NCBI GenBank assembly: GCA_928212115.1
Contig: CAKMRJ010005634.1
Span: forward strand, 117,396,970-117,460,969
DNA from: Lactuca virosa
Lineage: Eukaryota; Streptophyta; Magnoliopsida; Asterales; Asteraceae
Direction: 5' to 3'
DNA: 64,000 bases
The translations under genes were made by a program, and so were the position numbers. Shown here in pieces: positions 1 to 12,130 of the stretch; within the stretch, counting starts at the first letter, position 1; each line of letters opens with the position of its first letter. A model generated the notes under the pieces. The model did no database searches, was not told where the DNA came from, and was given only the letters and a program-made list of their open reading frames with translations.

Positions 1-491
1 TCCAAAGTTGACTTATGAGGACCGCCACGTCGTGACCTTCTATTGGTCACGTTGTGGTACAATATAGACAAAATAATCGTGCTTCTTCCCCAGCCGTCAC
101 GTCATGGCAACCAAACGCCACGTCGTGGGAACTGGGTTCAACACCTTAATAGGTTAAGCCATTTTCCATCAGTTTCTTGGGCTCCAAAACTTATATATGA
201 TACTTCTCATGGTCTTAATGGATAAAATTTTTGACTTTATCCGTTGAGACATTCCTCTAACCCTAGATCTCAATTCTAAGGTCCAAAAAGGCAACTTAAC
301 GCATGGAATTAACTATTAAGCACTTAATCCATGAAGTATTCAGACCAAAGCTTGCAGAAGGGATTTAGGGACCCTAATGATCCCTAAAAATGCAAACTTT
401 ATGGACATGCATGCCCCATGCATGTCCTTCCCTAAATCTAGGTCAAAAGATTCAATATGACCTAGATTTCATGCAAAGTTCCTAAATCACC
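1..491 (-). repeat. Interior part of the left (3') LTR of element X
   Basis: This stretch aligns with the right X LTR from about 7188 onward and shares the words CCACGTCGTG and CACGTCGTGG and the AAATCACC end at the break. The LTR is cut at 491/492 by insertion of LTR Y. No gene is present; the 60-codon open frame here is chance. Confidence 0.75.
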
Positions 492-809
492 TGTAACATC
501 CCCAAATTTCGAGGCCAAAAATTTTCATTTTTAATTAAGTAATTCATAAAACAGTTCACCAAAACATTGTCAATATTACATCAACTTATAAAAACCATAA
601 TGTCGTGTCTCAAAACCATATCATCAGAAGTAATGAAAATCAGAGTACAATCCCAGAAACTCAATGCGGAAACCATGTGTGTGTGATGCGCTGCTACACC
701 GCCGACTCCTTCCCCTTAGACGAAGAGGTACCTGAAACCAAAACTAAAACTGTAAGCACGAAGCTTAGTGAGTTCCCCCATCATACCCATACCAAAATAA
801 TACATGACC

Positions 810-985
810 CTCGATATCTTTCAACCGGTAACTGTCAAGCATAACTGGGAGCTGGACTTCCCCTCGGTATCTTTCAACCGGTAACCGGGAACTACCCTCC
901 CCTTCGATATCTTTCAACCGGTATCTGGGAACTACCCTCCCCTTCGGTATCTTTCAACCGGTAACCAGGGACTATTTCACCCCTC
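810..985. repeat. Minisatellite in LTR Y
   Basis: About four imperfect copies of a unit of roughly 45-55 bp can be read, each containing TATCTTTCAACCGGTA followed by a GGGAACT or related segment. It lies between the splice-like motifs of the LTR leader. Confidence 0.85.
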
Positions 986-1334
986 CTACTGCTAACACAT
1001 AATAAGCACAATAAGCATAACAATCATAACCATGTCAAGCACAATAAGCATAACACATATCAAGTCCCAGATAATTATCACAAAGACAATCATCTAACCA
1101 GTACTCTTACTTGTGGGCCGGCATTGTGGTCGTAGACCCACCCCTACTAGGATAAGACTCACCTCAAAGTCGTGTAGTGTCCGAACTGTCCTCGGCGTGA
1201 AAACCGACTTTCCTCGACTCCTCAATTCCTACATGACAACCCCATCCAAGTTATCAACTTGTACTGGCAACCCTACCCAGGGTCAACTCAAATCCGGTCA
1301 AAGTCAACTTTGGTCAAAGTCAACATCCAGTTGA

Positions 1335-1765
1335 CTTGACTCGCCGAGTTGGTCTACCAACTCATCGAGTCCCTACTTCTCTAACCCAAACCAATCCCCG
1401 TCTCTACTCGTCGAGTCTAGCAAGAGCTCGACGGGTTCTTCTTCAATCACACCATCGGGGCCATCTTCATCCGACTCGCCGAGTTCGACCTTGAACTCGT
1501 CGAGTTCATCTCCCTCATAAGAATGTGTCCAGCCTATGAATCGCCGAGTTGTATGAATAACTCGTCGATTCCATCTTCAAAGATTGGAAGATTGCCTTGG
1601 ACTCGCTAAGTCTGCTCAAACACTCGTCGAGGCCCATGATTCCCAAGTCTATAATCTCGTCCATCTTTGTTGAGTCCTTCTCTAGACTCAACCGGAACCC
1701 CAAAACAGCAAGGGTTGGAGAACCACTACCCGACTCGTCGAGTCCCACGAACAACTCGCCGAGTC
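1335..1765. repeat. Dispersed ACTCGNCGAGT palindromic words
   Basis: At least ten exact or near copies of ACTCGNCGAGT (often GACTCGCCGAGT, AACTCGTCGAGT) occur in this leader segment of LTR Y. Another group of four lies at 2355-2455, just upstream of the TATA box in the minus direction. They stand out as CpG-rich words in AT-rich DNA. Confidence 0.85.
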
Positions 1766-2308
1766 CACTAAAGTCCATGTCCATAAACTCGATTTCTGTC
1801 AAGCTCATCTCATCCAAAGGGTAGATCTGACCTCCTAGGGCCGATATAGCACGTAAAGCCACGAACTTTACGTCCATGCATGGGTCTTTTAGCCCTAAAG
1901 GACTACAAATGATGTCTAAAAGATGCATGGGGCTCTCATGGCCATAAAGTTGGCACCTTTATGCCATGAGACCCCTCCAATGACCAAGATCTGAAGTCAA
2001 TACTCCCTATAACACTTCACAACCCGAAAATGGCTTAGAAAGCCCTAAATATACCCAAAATCCAAGCCCTAAAGATGAATAAACACATGGAAGGTCAAGG
2101 TAGGAGCTTTTTACCTTAAATGAGCTGGAAATGGAACACAATCTCTGGATCTCCAAGCTCCAACTTGAACTCCCAAGCTCTTTTCCCCTTCTCAAGCTTC
2201 ACAATCCACCAAAATGCACCAAAATGGCCTTAGAATACTCAAAGAAGGCTAGGGTTTCGATATGATGTCTTCTGGGAGTATAAGGGACGATGGAGGCTGA
2301 TATAAGTT

Positions 2309-2320
2309 GTTTAAATAGGG
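2309..2320 (-). promoter_or_regulatory. TATA box of LTR Y
   Basis: On minus this reads CCCTATTTAAAC, about 200 bases inside the LTR start. A matching TATTTAAA/TATTTAAG word occurs at a similar place in the other gypsy LTRs (6671, 8054, 10024, 17431, 62327). Confidence 0.6.
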
Positions 2321-2516
2321 TGCAAACCCTCAAATTTAGGGTTTCACTCAAACAGCACCTACTCGCCGAGTCGGTCTCCCGACTCGTCGAGTAGGTCACT
2401 TAAACTCCCCGCGGATCACGACTCTACTCGACGAGTTGGGCCACCAACTCGTCGAGTCCTAGAGAAAAATATATGAAATTCTTGAATTAAATACGTACCA
2501 GGAATCAGGTGTTACA

Positions 2517-2665
2517 AATCTCCCCCACTTATTTTAGACTTCGTCCTCGAAGTCTGCTGCTGAGTCCGGAAAAAGCTCGGGGTAGTGCACACGATTTTTA
2601 CCAAAAACCATGCATTTGACTCCTTGGTGCCTTGCACTGATCCGATCTGGAAAACGGGTGTTACA
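2517..2665 (-). other. Polypurine edge of Y joined to the last part of the X LTR
   Basis: Bases 2517-2582 resemble the 3' edge of a gypsy internal region (compare 10280-10345), with the polypurine tract next to LTR Y. Near 2583 the sequence switches to the terminal segment of the X LTR, which ends GTGTTACA at 2665. The rest of Y and part of X must have been lost in a rearrangement at this junction. Confidence 0.55.
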
Positions 2666-3595
2666 ACTCTCCCCCACTTAAATTAGATTTCGTCCTCGAA
2701 ACCATTCTTTACAACTTCCCTGCCACACCATTTAATAAACTTCTAAATTCTGTAACTTTCGCATATGAGCTCCGTTTTCGACGTTCTTTATATCCACGCG
2801 TAGGTAGCGACGGGATCTACAAATTTCGTTTAGACTCCGTCGGCTAATTTTGAATTTATTATTAAAGTTATATTTTAACAGGCTTAGACAGATAAAGTCC
2901 GTTAAAAATTCATAACTTTGTCATCCGACGTCCGTTTTCATCTGTCTTTATATCGTTGAGCTCCTATTAACGAGATCTTAGATTTTCGTTTAGATTGTGT
3001 CGGCTAAAAATCGATCGATTTAATATTCGATTTTCGGGCTGTGCACTGCTATGCTTAACCTTAGAAAAATCATAACTTCCTCATATGAAGTCAGATTTGG
3101 ACGTTCTTTTTATGTACGTTCTCGGTTTAACCTATACTACGACTTTTGTTTAGGTTACTAAGGCTAAAAAGTAGTTTATCAAAAATTCACTTTTTATGAT
3201 ACATAACGTCGTGCCGGTTTAGTCGTAAAACTTTGACGGGTCATAACTTCTTCGTTATAAGTCGGATTTCAGCGTTCCTTATATCCCTGAAATCCTTGTT
3301 GCGACCACTTAAAATTTCTTCATAGATATTAGGTCTATCTATTATTTTATTTTTGACACATATTTTTATTATTATTTTATTATATCGTTATAAGCAAGTA
3401 AATCACATAATACTCAAATAATTCTTCTTCATTACTTCAAAATAGGCTACAATTGTTGATCCTAACTATTACATCGTTATAATAATGATTAGCATAGAAA
3501 AACGGGCGTTACACACAACAACATCAACCTTCTTAGATGTTGCTAGTAGAGTCGGATCATAAGTCCACTTCCTCTTTCCCAGCTGCGTCTCTAAA
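2666..3595 (-). other. Internal region of X without a readable gene
   Basis: It opens with the polypurine tract (plus strand TCTCCCCCACTTAAATTAG) and then becomes AT-rich. The phrase CATAACTT followed by a TCCGTTTTC- or TCGGATTTC-type word recurs at about 2915, 3070 and 3240. I see no pol coding sequence; the region looks rearranged. Confidence 0.5.
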
Positions 3596-4153
3596 GCAAG
3601 CTCCTAATCCTGAATCACCTTTTCAGTCCTGTCAGTCGTCTGGACGGCTGCAATCTGCTCCTCAAACTTGGCGAACAACTTGTCAGAGATATGCCCAATA
3701 ATTCCAGGTAATTCCTCTAGTAAGGTCTGTGAGACCTCAACAGTAATCAATCAAGGGCTCGATCCCTCTGAAGGCAGGATGCAAATCCCACCTTCGATCC
3801 CTCAAGGCAAAAAAAAGCACGCTGAGCATTATCAATGTCAGCAATCCACCGCCTATTCACGATCGGTCCTTCTCCCCGAAGAACTCTGGGGCTCTGCAAG
3901 TCTGGAACTCTCGAAAAGAGAGTGCTCGTGCCCCGATCTAACCAGACACAATCTTCGCACGAAAAGCCCCAAGCTGCTCATCCAGCAACACCATGATCCC
4001 CTCCTTGATTGTACCAAACATCACAATAGTCGCATCCAAAATACCATGAGACGCAACGAACTCGCGTATCATCCCATCAATCGGCTCAGCACCAAAGCCT
4101 GAACAAGAACCGGAACCTCTTCCATGAGTATTCATCACCATACTGAAAAGCAA
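3596..4153 (-). pseudogene. Gypsy gag N-terminal remnant (element X)
   Basis: Gag forms the retrotransposon particle. The minus-strand frame from 4153 encodes a Gly/Ser-rich start, then an EPIDGMIREFVASH segment and a GTIKEGIMVLLDEQL segment. These match the first part of the gag in the element at 8398-17708 (IKEGILELFEERL). The frame stops at 3938. A second frame continues with a segment resembling NRRWIADID (gag before the retrotrans_gag core), so at least one frameshift is present. No zinc knuckle or pol follows. This is a truncated, dead gag. Confidence 0.6.
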
Positions 4154-4773
4154 CCAATAAAAACTATCAAAACATACATGAAGAATCCCTCATCCTACAG
4201 GCTTCCTAGAATCTCCGTGACTTTCCTTGATTCAAGTACGAATCCCGTATTTTCAGTAGTACGGGCCTAATACTACCTTCCACACCTATCCATACTTTCC
4301 TCAAGAATCGTCCTGAATCCTCTAAGTCACCTTATCACAATGATACTCCTAAAACCCGCTAAACAACACCCATTCCCACTAAAGCACTTCCTAGGCTATC
4401 CTAGGATTCCCACCTCACCCTACCATCGGCTGCTGAAAACCCGTGCCAATGTCAGCTAACTACTACATGAACACTATTACATACAACAAAACTTAAATAG
4501 TCTTTCGATTAAAAGCCTCAACCCTAATAGGAATTATATCATGTAACCATGAACATATCCTCATGCTAACTTCTAGCATGAAAAACACATATAACATATC
4601 AACATGTATGGGTATTATGAGAATCACTTACTTGAGCTCAGCTAATTGCACGCATCACACCCCTTTCTTTGTAAAAGTCTTTTTATAAAATTTTATTTTT
4701 TTTAAAAAAGATTACCAACTCCTTAGTTTGAGTTCAGACACACCCGAGAGTGTGCCCGAATCCCTCAAAACAA

Positions 4774-4787
4774 GGCTCTGATACCAA
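4774..4787 (-). other. Primer-binding site, initiator-Met-tRNA type
   Basis: On minus it reads TTGGTATCAGAGCC, the usual complement of plant initiator Met tRNA. It sits two bases from the LTR that starts at 4790 and fixes the minus orientation of X. Confidence 0.85.
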
Positions 4788-4789
4788 CT

Positions 4790-7700
4790 TGTAACGTCCC
4801 AAAAATAGAACTAAAATTTTCATTTTTAAACCATTAATTCCATACAACCATTTGTACCCAAACCAATCAGAAGGAATTGTATTTTCTAAACATCAGAGTA
4901 ACACAACTATAATGAGTGCGGAAAAGCCATAAGGGGATGCAGTGCACTTAAGCCAGACCCTTCCCTTTTGAACTAGAAGTACCAGAAAAATGTTTAAACC
5001 ACAAAGCGTAAGCATAAAGCTTAGTGAGTTCCCCAAAATACCGCATACCGTATATATCAACTTTTATGTCCCGCATATTGGGCCCGACCCAGTATAAAGG
5101 GCCCAACACAACATATCAATGGGCCCAATCCAACATACAAATGGGCCCAGCTGTAACATCCCAAAATGAGAGTAAAATTTCATTTTTCAAAAACAACCCA
5201 ACACCATAATTGTTTACAAAACATTGTTTCAAAAGTATAAGTCATAAATCAGAGTATCCCAAAATCCAATAACATAAAAATCCGAAGGAATGTGCAAGAT
5301 CACGCCTTTGCTTTCCCCTGATCCTCTAAAGTACCTGAAACAACAAACTAAAACTGTAATCCAACGCTTAGTGATTTCCCCTAAAGTCCCACACATAACC
5401 ATACAAACAACATCATGCATATATGAGCCTGCAGCATGACTGGACCGCCTCGCAGGCCTACAGACTATCTGGACTGCTCTTAGGGCCTTCGCCCTGACTG
5501 GAATGCCTTGCAGGCCTTCAGTCTATCTGGACCGCCCTAGGTGTCTTGGCCTTCAGTACCGGCTGATCCGCCTTAACCCAACAAACCATAACATGTTGAC
5601 AAATACAATATCGAACAATAATCAACAAACATAGGGAGTCCTACAGATCTACCAGTCTAACACATTTTCAACAACACAGGTAGTCCTACAGATCTACCAG
5701 TCTAATCACATAACCAGTGAATGCATATCTCAGCATAACGGTACACATTAAAACAGGATAACAAATCTAATTGGCCGGCCTTGGTGCCTTCGACCCATAA
5801 GTAAAGTGAGGAAAACTCACATCTCAGTCCGAACAAATAGTTGAATAGGTCTCTGCTCCGAATATCAGCTTTACCTGTCATCTATTCATCAAATAGTGAC
5901 CAATCTCAAATACAACTCAAAATACCCGAAATACCCTTAGGTCAAACTTGGTCAAAGTCAAAAAGTTAAACCTGGTCAACATAGCTGAGTATACCCAGCA
6001 TACTCAGCTTGTACGCTTGGCATACACATGCATTGATCAAAACGTGCTGGCTAACCTTGTATGCCCGGTGTACGTGGGTTACGCCCAACGTACACGATGG
6101 GTTCCTTTCCTTTCTTATTAAGAGCTTAATCCTTAAGCTCTTTTGCCCAATTCCAGATCTGGTCCTAAACTAACATCCTTAACCATAAAGTTTCAAACTT
6201 TATGGTATAGCATGGCTATTAAGTGTCCAATAACAAAAACCCTAACGTCTTAACTCATTAAGACAACCTAGATCATGCATGGAGGGAAACTAACAATCAA
6301 GATTACATTTTTATGATCTTAGACTCTCCAAAACGTCTGGAAGGACAATCCATTTGGACGTAGATCATGCCATACTCAAGAACATCGTTGATTGGGGACA
6401 AAAGCTCATAATAACATCATACAAGCTAGATCTAATCAAATAAGCCTCAAGGTATGAACTTTATACCTTCTATAGATGTAGGAGGGCGTAAAACTTCCAG
6501 ATCCAATGTTGTTCCAAGCTTCTAAGTTGTTCTATTTTCCTTCTTCTTCCTCTATTAACACTAAAACACACACAAAAGGCTCAAGAATGCTCAAAAATGA
6601 ATTAAGGATTGCAAAGGTCGAAGTTGGAGCTGGAAGCTGATGAAAGAAAGAGGACTTAGGACTTAAGGATGCTTAAATAAGGTCCAAACCCTAAATATTA
6701 GGGTTTGAGATTTCGGCACGTACGGCCAATGTACGTGGGATTAAGCCCATCATACATAGTGATGTCCTAAAATTACAAAAATGCATTTTTGGTCCAATTT
6801 GTCATAATTCTCATATCAAGGGCTAAAATACAATTAATTCTCATACTTAGGTTTAAAAACGGAAATACCTCAAGATTAAAATGTTACACCAGCCCAAAAT
6901 ATCAATGGGCCCAACCCAATATGCAAATGGCCCAGACCAACATGCATACCAATAGGCCCGACCCAACACACAATGCAAAAGTCACAAAGACAACTAACAT
7001 CCTACATAGTATAGTCAGAAGACATACCTGTTTCACGTAATGAGCTAAACCACAACTCAAAAATCCCACAAAAGATGCAACAACACTCCTAACCAAACAT
7101 ACCATCTCCAACCTTAGGCTACAAACTAAAACCAACAATCTTGCCCAAAAGTCAACCCATGTCAACAAGTCCATGGTCAAAGTCAACTTTCCAAAGTTGA
7201 CTTTAGAGGGTCACCATGTCGTGACCTTCTATTGGTCATGTCGTGGCATAATATGGAAAAAACATTCGTGCTTCTTCCCCATCCTCCATGTCCTAGCAAC
7301 CAAACGCCATATCGTGGGAACTGGGTTCAACAACTTAATGGGTTAAGCCATTTTCCATCCATTTCTTGGGCTCCAAAACTCAAATCTGATACTTCTCATG
7401 GTCTTAATAGATAAAGTTTCTAACTTTATCCATTGAGACATTCCTCTAAGCCTAGATCTCAATTCTAAGGTCCAAAAAGGCAACTTAATACATGAAATTA
7501 ACCATTGAGCACTTAATCCATGATGTCTTTAGACCAAAGCTTCCAACCGGGCTTTATGGACCCTAATGATTCCTAAAAATGCAAACTTTATGGACATGCA
7601 TGCCCCATGCATGTCCTTTCCCAAATCTAGGTCAAAAGATGCAATACGGCCTAAATTTTATGCAAGGTTCCCAAATCACCACTATTTCCTAGATCTATGA

Positions 7701-8285
7701 GTTATAATGCTCTTGGGACTTAGAGAAACCATAAAGTTACCAACTTTATCTCTTCAAACCATAGAAACCATATCAAAGGGGCTAAAATATGACATAAAAC
7801 CTAGATCTAGAGAGAAGAGTATCAAAATATGGAATCTTGATCACTTACAAAAGGTCCAGAATGTACACAAGAGGATGATGATGAGGCTTCCTTGCTGGAT
7901 CAACACACTAGACACCTTCTTTTTCTTCTTCTTCTTCAAGTTACCAAAAACAGCAAAACGATTCAAGAACCACCAAGAGGGTTTAGGGTTAGGGTTTTTT
8001 GGAGTTTGAGGGTGTTGGAGGTTGATAATGAACCCTAAAATTGAGTTAATGGGGTTTAAATACGAACGAAAACCTGAAAGATCATGGGCTTGTGTCAGAA
8101 CAGATGTCACACCGTGGGCATACTACCACCACTTCGTGGCACTCATTAAATACATACGTTCTTGATTTGGTTCGTCATGTCGTGACCACCCTATGTTCAT
8201 GTCGTGACGCATGATTTTTCATAAAAATCATGCCTATGACTCCTTGGTGCCCTGCACTGATCTGATATGGAAAACGGATGTTACA
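4790..8285 (-). repeat. Right (5') LTR of X, split by a solo LTR
   Basis: The LTR runs 4790-5151 and 6894-8285, starting TGTAACGTCC and ending GATGTTACA. A solo LTR (5152-6888) with its duplicated CCAGC target interrupts it. GGGCCCA words cluster around the break. A TATA box is at 8054-8062 (minus GTATTTAAAC). CACGTCGTG-type words lie on both sides of it. Confidence 0.8.
5152..6888 (-). repeat. Solo LTR Z
   Basis: It begins TGTAACATCC and ends ATGTTACA. The five bases on its left (5147-5151) and right (6889-6893) are both CCAGC, a target-site duplication, with no internal region, so it is a solo LTR left by LTR-LTR recombination. Inside are a GCCTTGCAGGCCT-rich minisatellite (5430-5560), a TATA box (6671-6680), and GTACG/CGTAC words at 6000-6110 and 6715-6760. 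Confidence 0.9.
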
Positions 8286-8397
8286 CAGATGTTGATTGGC
8301 ACCACCTTATGTGGTTCTCACAAAACATCTCCCGCCACGCCTTCATCTAATGGGTTCCCCTTAAATACCGACTCAAAACTCATGAAAAAAATCCGTA
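8286..8397 (+). pseudogene. LINE reverse-transcriptase tail, zf-RVT fragment 1
   Basis: On plus one frame reads a WHHLMWFSQNISRHAFI segment and then, after an in-frame TAA, WVPLKYRLKT. This is the typical zinc-binding region at the C-terminus of plant L1-type LINE polymerases. It continues at 17709 once the gypsy element and one CCGTA copy are removed. The LINE 5' part is not visible because element X precedes it. Confidence 0.75.
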
Positions 8398-10279
8398 TGA
8401 AACATCCCAAAATATGGTCCCAAAAATTTCATTTTAAAAATAGATAAAATAGTATTTTCAAATATCATCCATACATCTCAACAAAACCAATGTATCAAAT
8501 TTCATAAAAATCAAAGTATAATATCATATGCGGAATCCCAATGGTGTGTGCCATGCAGTCAACCCGAGCTCTTCCCTTTGCATCTGGAAATACCCAAAAC
8601 ATAAACTGAAAACAGTAAGCACAAAGCTTAGTGAGTTCCCCAAACTACCTTATACCATACATGATAAATCATACACTGGGCCCCTGCTCGACATCAAGCC
8701 CCGCTTGGTATACAGATATGTTATTCTCAGGTCTCGCCTGTCACTGGGCCTCGCCCGCTATACACATACAATCAATATCACATAATCATACTGACACATA
8801 TAAGGATCATAAACACTAGCATATGTTCCAGTCCTCAAGCCTCGCTTGGCATCGAGCCTCGACCGGTATACCTAACAACACATAACACATGCAAGGGTCA
8901 CGCAGACTCCTAGCATCCTAACATAATCATTAAGGGCCGGTATTGGTGCCTTCGACCCGCTAAACCCAGTGAGGAAACACACCTCAAATGTTGAATCTCA
9001 CAGAAAGAAATCCCTAGCTGCTACCCTAACGACTCCCCAAGCTATCGGTACAAAATAACACCCAATTAATACTTGGGTTCCAATCAATATCCAATACTCC
9101 ATACTTGGGGTAAAATGACCATTTTACCCCTGGCCTAATTTGATCCATGACTAAGGCCCAAATCCACAATATAAAAGGCCCAACACTAACTAATCTTCCA
9201 TGGCCCACTTGTGCCTAATTTTCCAAATTGGGCCCAAACCCCTCCAATGGGCCTTACCTTAAAGCCTAATAATTTCCTTAGTCCAAAAGCCTTCTTTCAG
9301 ATGGGCCACTAAGGCCCAAAGCAACTAGGTCCATGAAATGGCCCAAACCGAGGCCCAAAGGTGTGAAGCCCATTCTGAATGAGTACGCAAGCGTACTCAG
9401 CTGTACGCTGCGCGTATAGGCTTGTACACCCATCGTACTCCTCTATTAAACTAACGTTTGCCATTAAGCACTTAATTCTTAGCCCAAAGGTCCAAACCAC
9501 ATATCTGAGTCCTAAACAATGTCTAGACCCATAAAGTCACTGACTTGGTGACTTTGCATGCCCCAAATGAACCTAAACTTAAAATATAACATTCTACTTC
9601 CATGAAAATGAACTAACTCATGCATGGATGGATCTAGACCTCAAAAATGGCAACTTTATGACTCAAGGACCAAAATAACAGCAAGAGTGGAACTCTAAGC
9701 TTCAGAAACGATATAAACTCATAAGATCTCATCAATGGGACCAAAAGGTTCCATAAACCCAAACCAAAAGAGATCTAAGCTAAGAAGCATCAAGTTTAAG
9801 ACTTTATACCTCAAATGAGTGCCAAATGATGATGGGGTTCTGGATCTATAAGCCTTCACTCCTCTAATGAAGCTTCAAAGATGATCACCTTCCTTCAAAG
9901 CACCAAAATGCACCTCAAATGGCCTTTTAAGCTCAAAAACATACATGTATGGAATTAGGGTTCGAATGTAGGGTAAGGAGGATAAGGAGACTCATAAAAT
10001 GAGGGTTTTAAGTTCATAAGGATGCTTAAATAGTGGCTAACCCTAGAAAGTAGGGTTTTCAAAGTCTTAACGTATGCCCAACGTACACCTCCGGATCTCT
10101 AATCAATACCCTTGCATGAGTACGCTAAGCGTACCACTTGGTACGTCCCGCGTACTCCCTTCACCGCTTGTACGCTAAGCGTACCTTGTTGTACGCCCCG
10201 CGTACAACTCAAGGGTCAAAATGGGACAAACTAAATAATGCAAAGTCAAAAGAAAACTTACCGAGATTTAAGTGTTACA
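8398..10279 (-). repeat. 3' LTR of the 8398-17708 element
   Basis: It starts TGAAACATCC and ends GTGTTACA. A TATA box (minus CTATTTAAGC) is at 10024-10033. GTACGC...GCGTAC palindromic words lie upstream of it at 10070-10205 and in the leader at 9385-9435. A donor-like GAGGTGTG is near 8979 and the conserved AAGCTTAGTGAG word near 8622-8633. No gene lies in it. Confidence 0.9.
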
Positions 10280-10295
10280 ATTCTCCCCCACTTGA
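10280..10295 (-). other. Polypurine tract
   Basis: On minus it reads AAGTGGGGGAGAAT next to the 3' LTR, the primer for plus-strand DNA synthesis. The same word borders the LTRs that end at 2516, 2665 and 62673. Confidence 0.8.
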
Positions 10296-10296
10296 A

Positions 10297-10510
10297 TCAG
10301 ACTTCGTTCTCGAACTCTGCTGCCCTGAAAAACTTTGGATAATGCTCTCTCATCTCTTCCTCGGGCTCCCAAGTCCACTCCAACCCCTTGCGGTGTGGCC
10401 ACTGCACCTTCACCAGCTCTACAACCTTGTTCCTCAATGTTTTCGTCTTCCAATCGAAAATTGCCACCGGTCTCTCGATATAATTCAGGCGGTCATCCAC
10501 CCAAGCCAAA
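10297..10510 (-). pseudogene. Gypsy polyprotein C-terminal tail
   Basis: The frame includes LNYIERPVAIFDWKTK and VKVQWPHRKGLEWTWEPEEE, the standard end of plant Ty3/gypsy polyproteins after the integrase GPY/F module. It is in a different frame from the integrase above it, and residues between the two segments are missing, so a frameshift or small deletion lies near 10500. A similar tail occurs at 21128-21367. Confidence 0.8.
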
Positions 10511-11591
10511 ACCTTGAAATGTACTATGAATCTGACTGAGCTCAGTTGGAAGATCTAGACGATAAGAAACCCGACCCACCCGAGCCAAAACCTTGAAGGG
10601 TCCAATATACCTGGGGCCTAGCTTACCCCGCTTCCTGAACCGGATGACACCTTTCCAAGGCGACACCTTCAGGAGAACCATATCTCCCACCTGGAACTCC
10701 AACTCTGACCGGCGCCTGTCAGCATAACTCTTCTGCCGACTCTGAGCTGTTCGGAGCCTGCTCCGAACTTGCTGAATCAACTCAGTGGTCTTGAGCACCA
10801 CCTCAGTACTCCCCATGACCAGCTGAACGACCTCACCCCAGTAAATCAGGGTCCTGCACTTCGTCCCGTAGAGTATCTCAAAAGGAGCTCGATCAATGCT
10901 AGCGTTATAACTGTTGTTATACGAAAATTCCGCTAACGAAAGATACGTATCCCAACTCCCACCAAAATCCAACACACATGCACGCAACATATCCTCAAGG
11001 GTCTGAATAGTCCGCTCACTCTGACCATCTGTCTACGGATGAAATGTTGTACTAAAATGGAGACGATTGCCCAAATCGTCATGAAACCGCTTCCACAACC
11101 TAGAAGTAAAACGAACATCTCTGTCTGAGACCACTGATACCGACACCCCATGACGTGCCCCCACCTCCCTGATATAAATCTCGACCAACCTTTCCATGGA
11201 AATACTCTCCTGAGTCGGAATGAAATATGCGCTCTTGGTCAACCCATCCATGATGACCCAAATAGAATCCACTCCTTGCGCGCTCCTGGGAAGCTTCGTG
11301 ATGAAATCCATGGTGATGTCTTCCCATTTCCATACGGGAATCTCCAACGGCTGCATCTTGCCGTGAGGTCGCTGATGCTTGGCCTTGACCTTCATGCAGA
11401 TCAAGCACCGCTCCACATACCATGGTATGTCCCACTTCATGCAGGCGCCACCAATAATCAGGACGAAGATCCCTATACATCTTCGTCGCCCCGGGATGGA
11501 TGGAGAACCTCGACTTGTGGGCCTCCTCCATCAGAACCTGGCGTACACCGCCCCAATAAGGAACCCAGACCCGCTGATGCAGGGTTAACAA
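10493..11591 (-). pseudogene. Gypsy integrase, broken
   Basis: Integrase inserts the cDNA. On minus the region gives an HHCC-type zinc-binding segment (HPGATKMYRDL, later VERCLICMKVKAKHQR). The catalytic core follows with ITMDFITKLP and VVSDRDVRF, and with the glutamate in the TDGQSERTIQ segment. The GPY/F module is KLGPRYIGPFKVL. Breaks: a frameshift near 11440 right after the DYWW segment, and an in-frame TAG at about 11034-11036 after TTFHP, where the family has Gln. The active-site acidic residues are still readable, but the reading frame is not continuous. Confidence 0.88.
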
Positions 11592-12130
11592 TCAACGACT
11601 ATCATAATTGAAGGAAGCCACTTGACCCACAATGCGCTCACTCTTCCGGTGGTCTTCCTTCATAACCTCGACCTGAGCCTCGCGGATCTGATCCAACAAT
11701 GGAGTAATCACAGTCATCCTCAAGCATATATCTCTGATCAGAGCCGCGACCGCCTTGCAGCTGAGAGCATCGGCCACCAGATTGGCCTTCCCTGGGTGAT
11801 AAAGGATCTCACAATCATAATCCTTCACCACATCCAACCAACGATGTTGCCTCATATCTAGGTTCGGTGATCCATCAAATACCTCAGGCTCTTGTGGTCT
11901 ATGTAAATAGTACAACAAACCCCATAGAGGTAATGCCGCCAAATCTTGAGGGAAAAAACAACGGCCCCCAACTCCAAATTGTGCATCAGATAGTTCGGCT
12001 CATGAGTCTTCAGCTGCCTCAAAGCGTAAGCAATCACGCGACCCCGTTGCATCAACACTGCCCCAAACCCGTGATCGAGGCATCACAATAAACCACAAAG
12101 TCATCAACACCCTCTGGCAGGGTCAAAATC
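11592..12130 (-). pseudogene. Gypsy RNase H region, frameshifted
   Basis: RNase H removes the RNA from the RNA-DNA hybrid. Segments VVYCDASITGLG, MQRGRVIAYALRQLKTHEPNY, TIYIDHKSLRYLMD and RRWLDVVKDYDCEI-like sequence (here QHRWLDVV) are typical. They lie in three frames: one base is lacking in a G run near 12060, and another shift lies near 11870. The HPGKANLVADALS segment that follows marks the link to integrase. Confidence 0.85.

Larger units (their letters stand above)
492..2516 (-). repeat. LTR Y, a second gypsy LTR inside the X LTR
   Basis: It starts TGTAACATCC and ends GTGTTACA, the terminal inverted pair used by the other minus-oriented gypsy LTRs here. It is followed by a polypurine-type sequence (read on plus as TCTCCCCCACTT), which places it as the 3' LTR of a minus-strand element. 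A TATA box, splice-like leader motifs, a minisatellite and many ACTCGNCGAGT words lie inside. The partner LTR and most of the internal region are absent. Confidence 0.8.
1..8285 (-). mobile_element. Ty3/gypsy relic X, left end cut by the window
   Basis: The structure is read from homology between two LTR copies. Bases 1-491 match about 7188-7685 of the right copy, and 2583-2665 match the right LTR end near 8205-8285. Between the copies lie a polypurine tract, a gag remnant and an initiator-Met-type primer site, all reading on minus. The right LTR ends at 8285 and is followed directly by LINE coding sequence, so the element inserted into a LINE. Two further LTRs (492-2516 and 5152-6888) are nested in it. 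Most of pol is missing. The left target duplication lies outside the window. Confidence 0.75.

Noticed and set aside
10138..10539. 133-codon plus frame across the LTR edge
   Set aside because: Antisense to the polyprotein tail and polypurine tract; no conserved content.
11100..11611. Two long frames of over 150 codons on opposite strands in the integrase
   Set aside because: Only parts of the minus frames match integrase blocks; the plus frame and the out-of-phase remainder are shadows.
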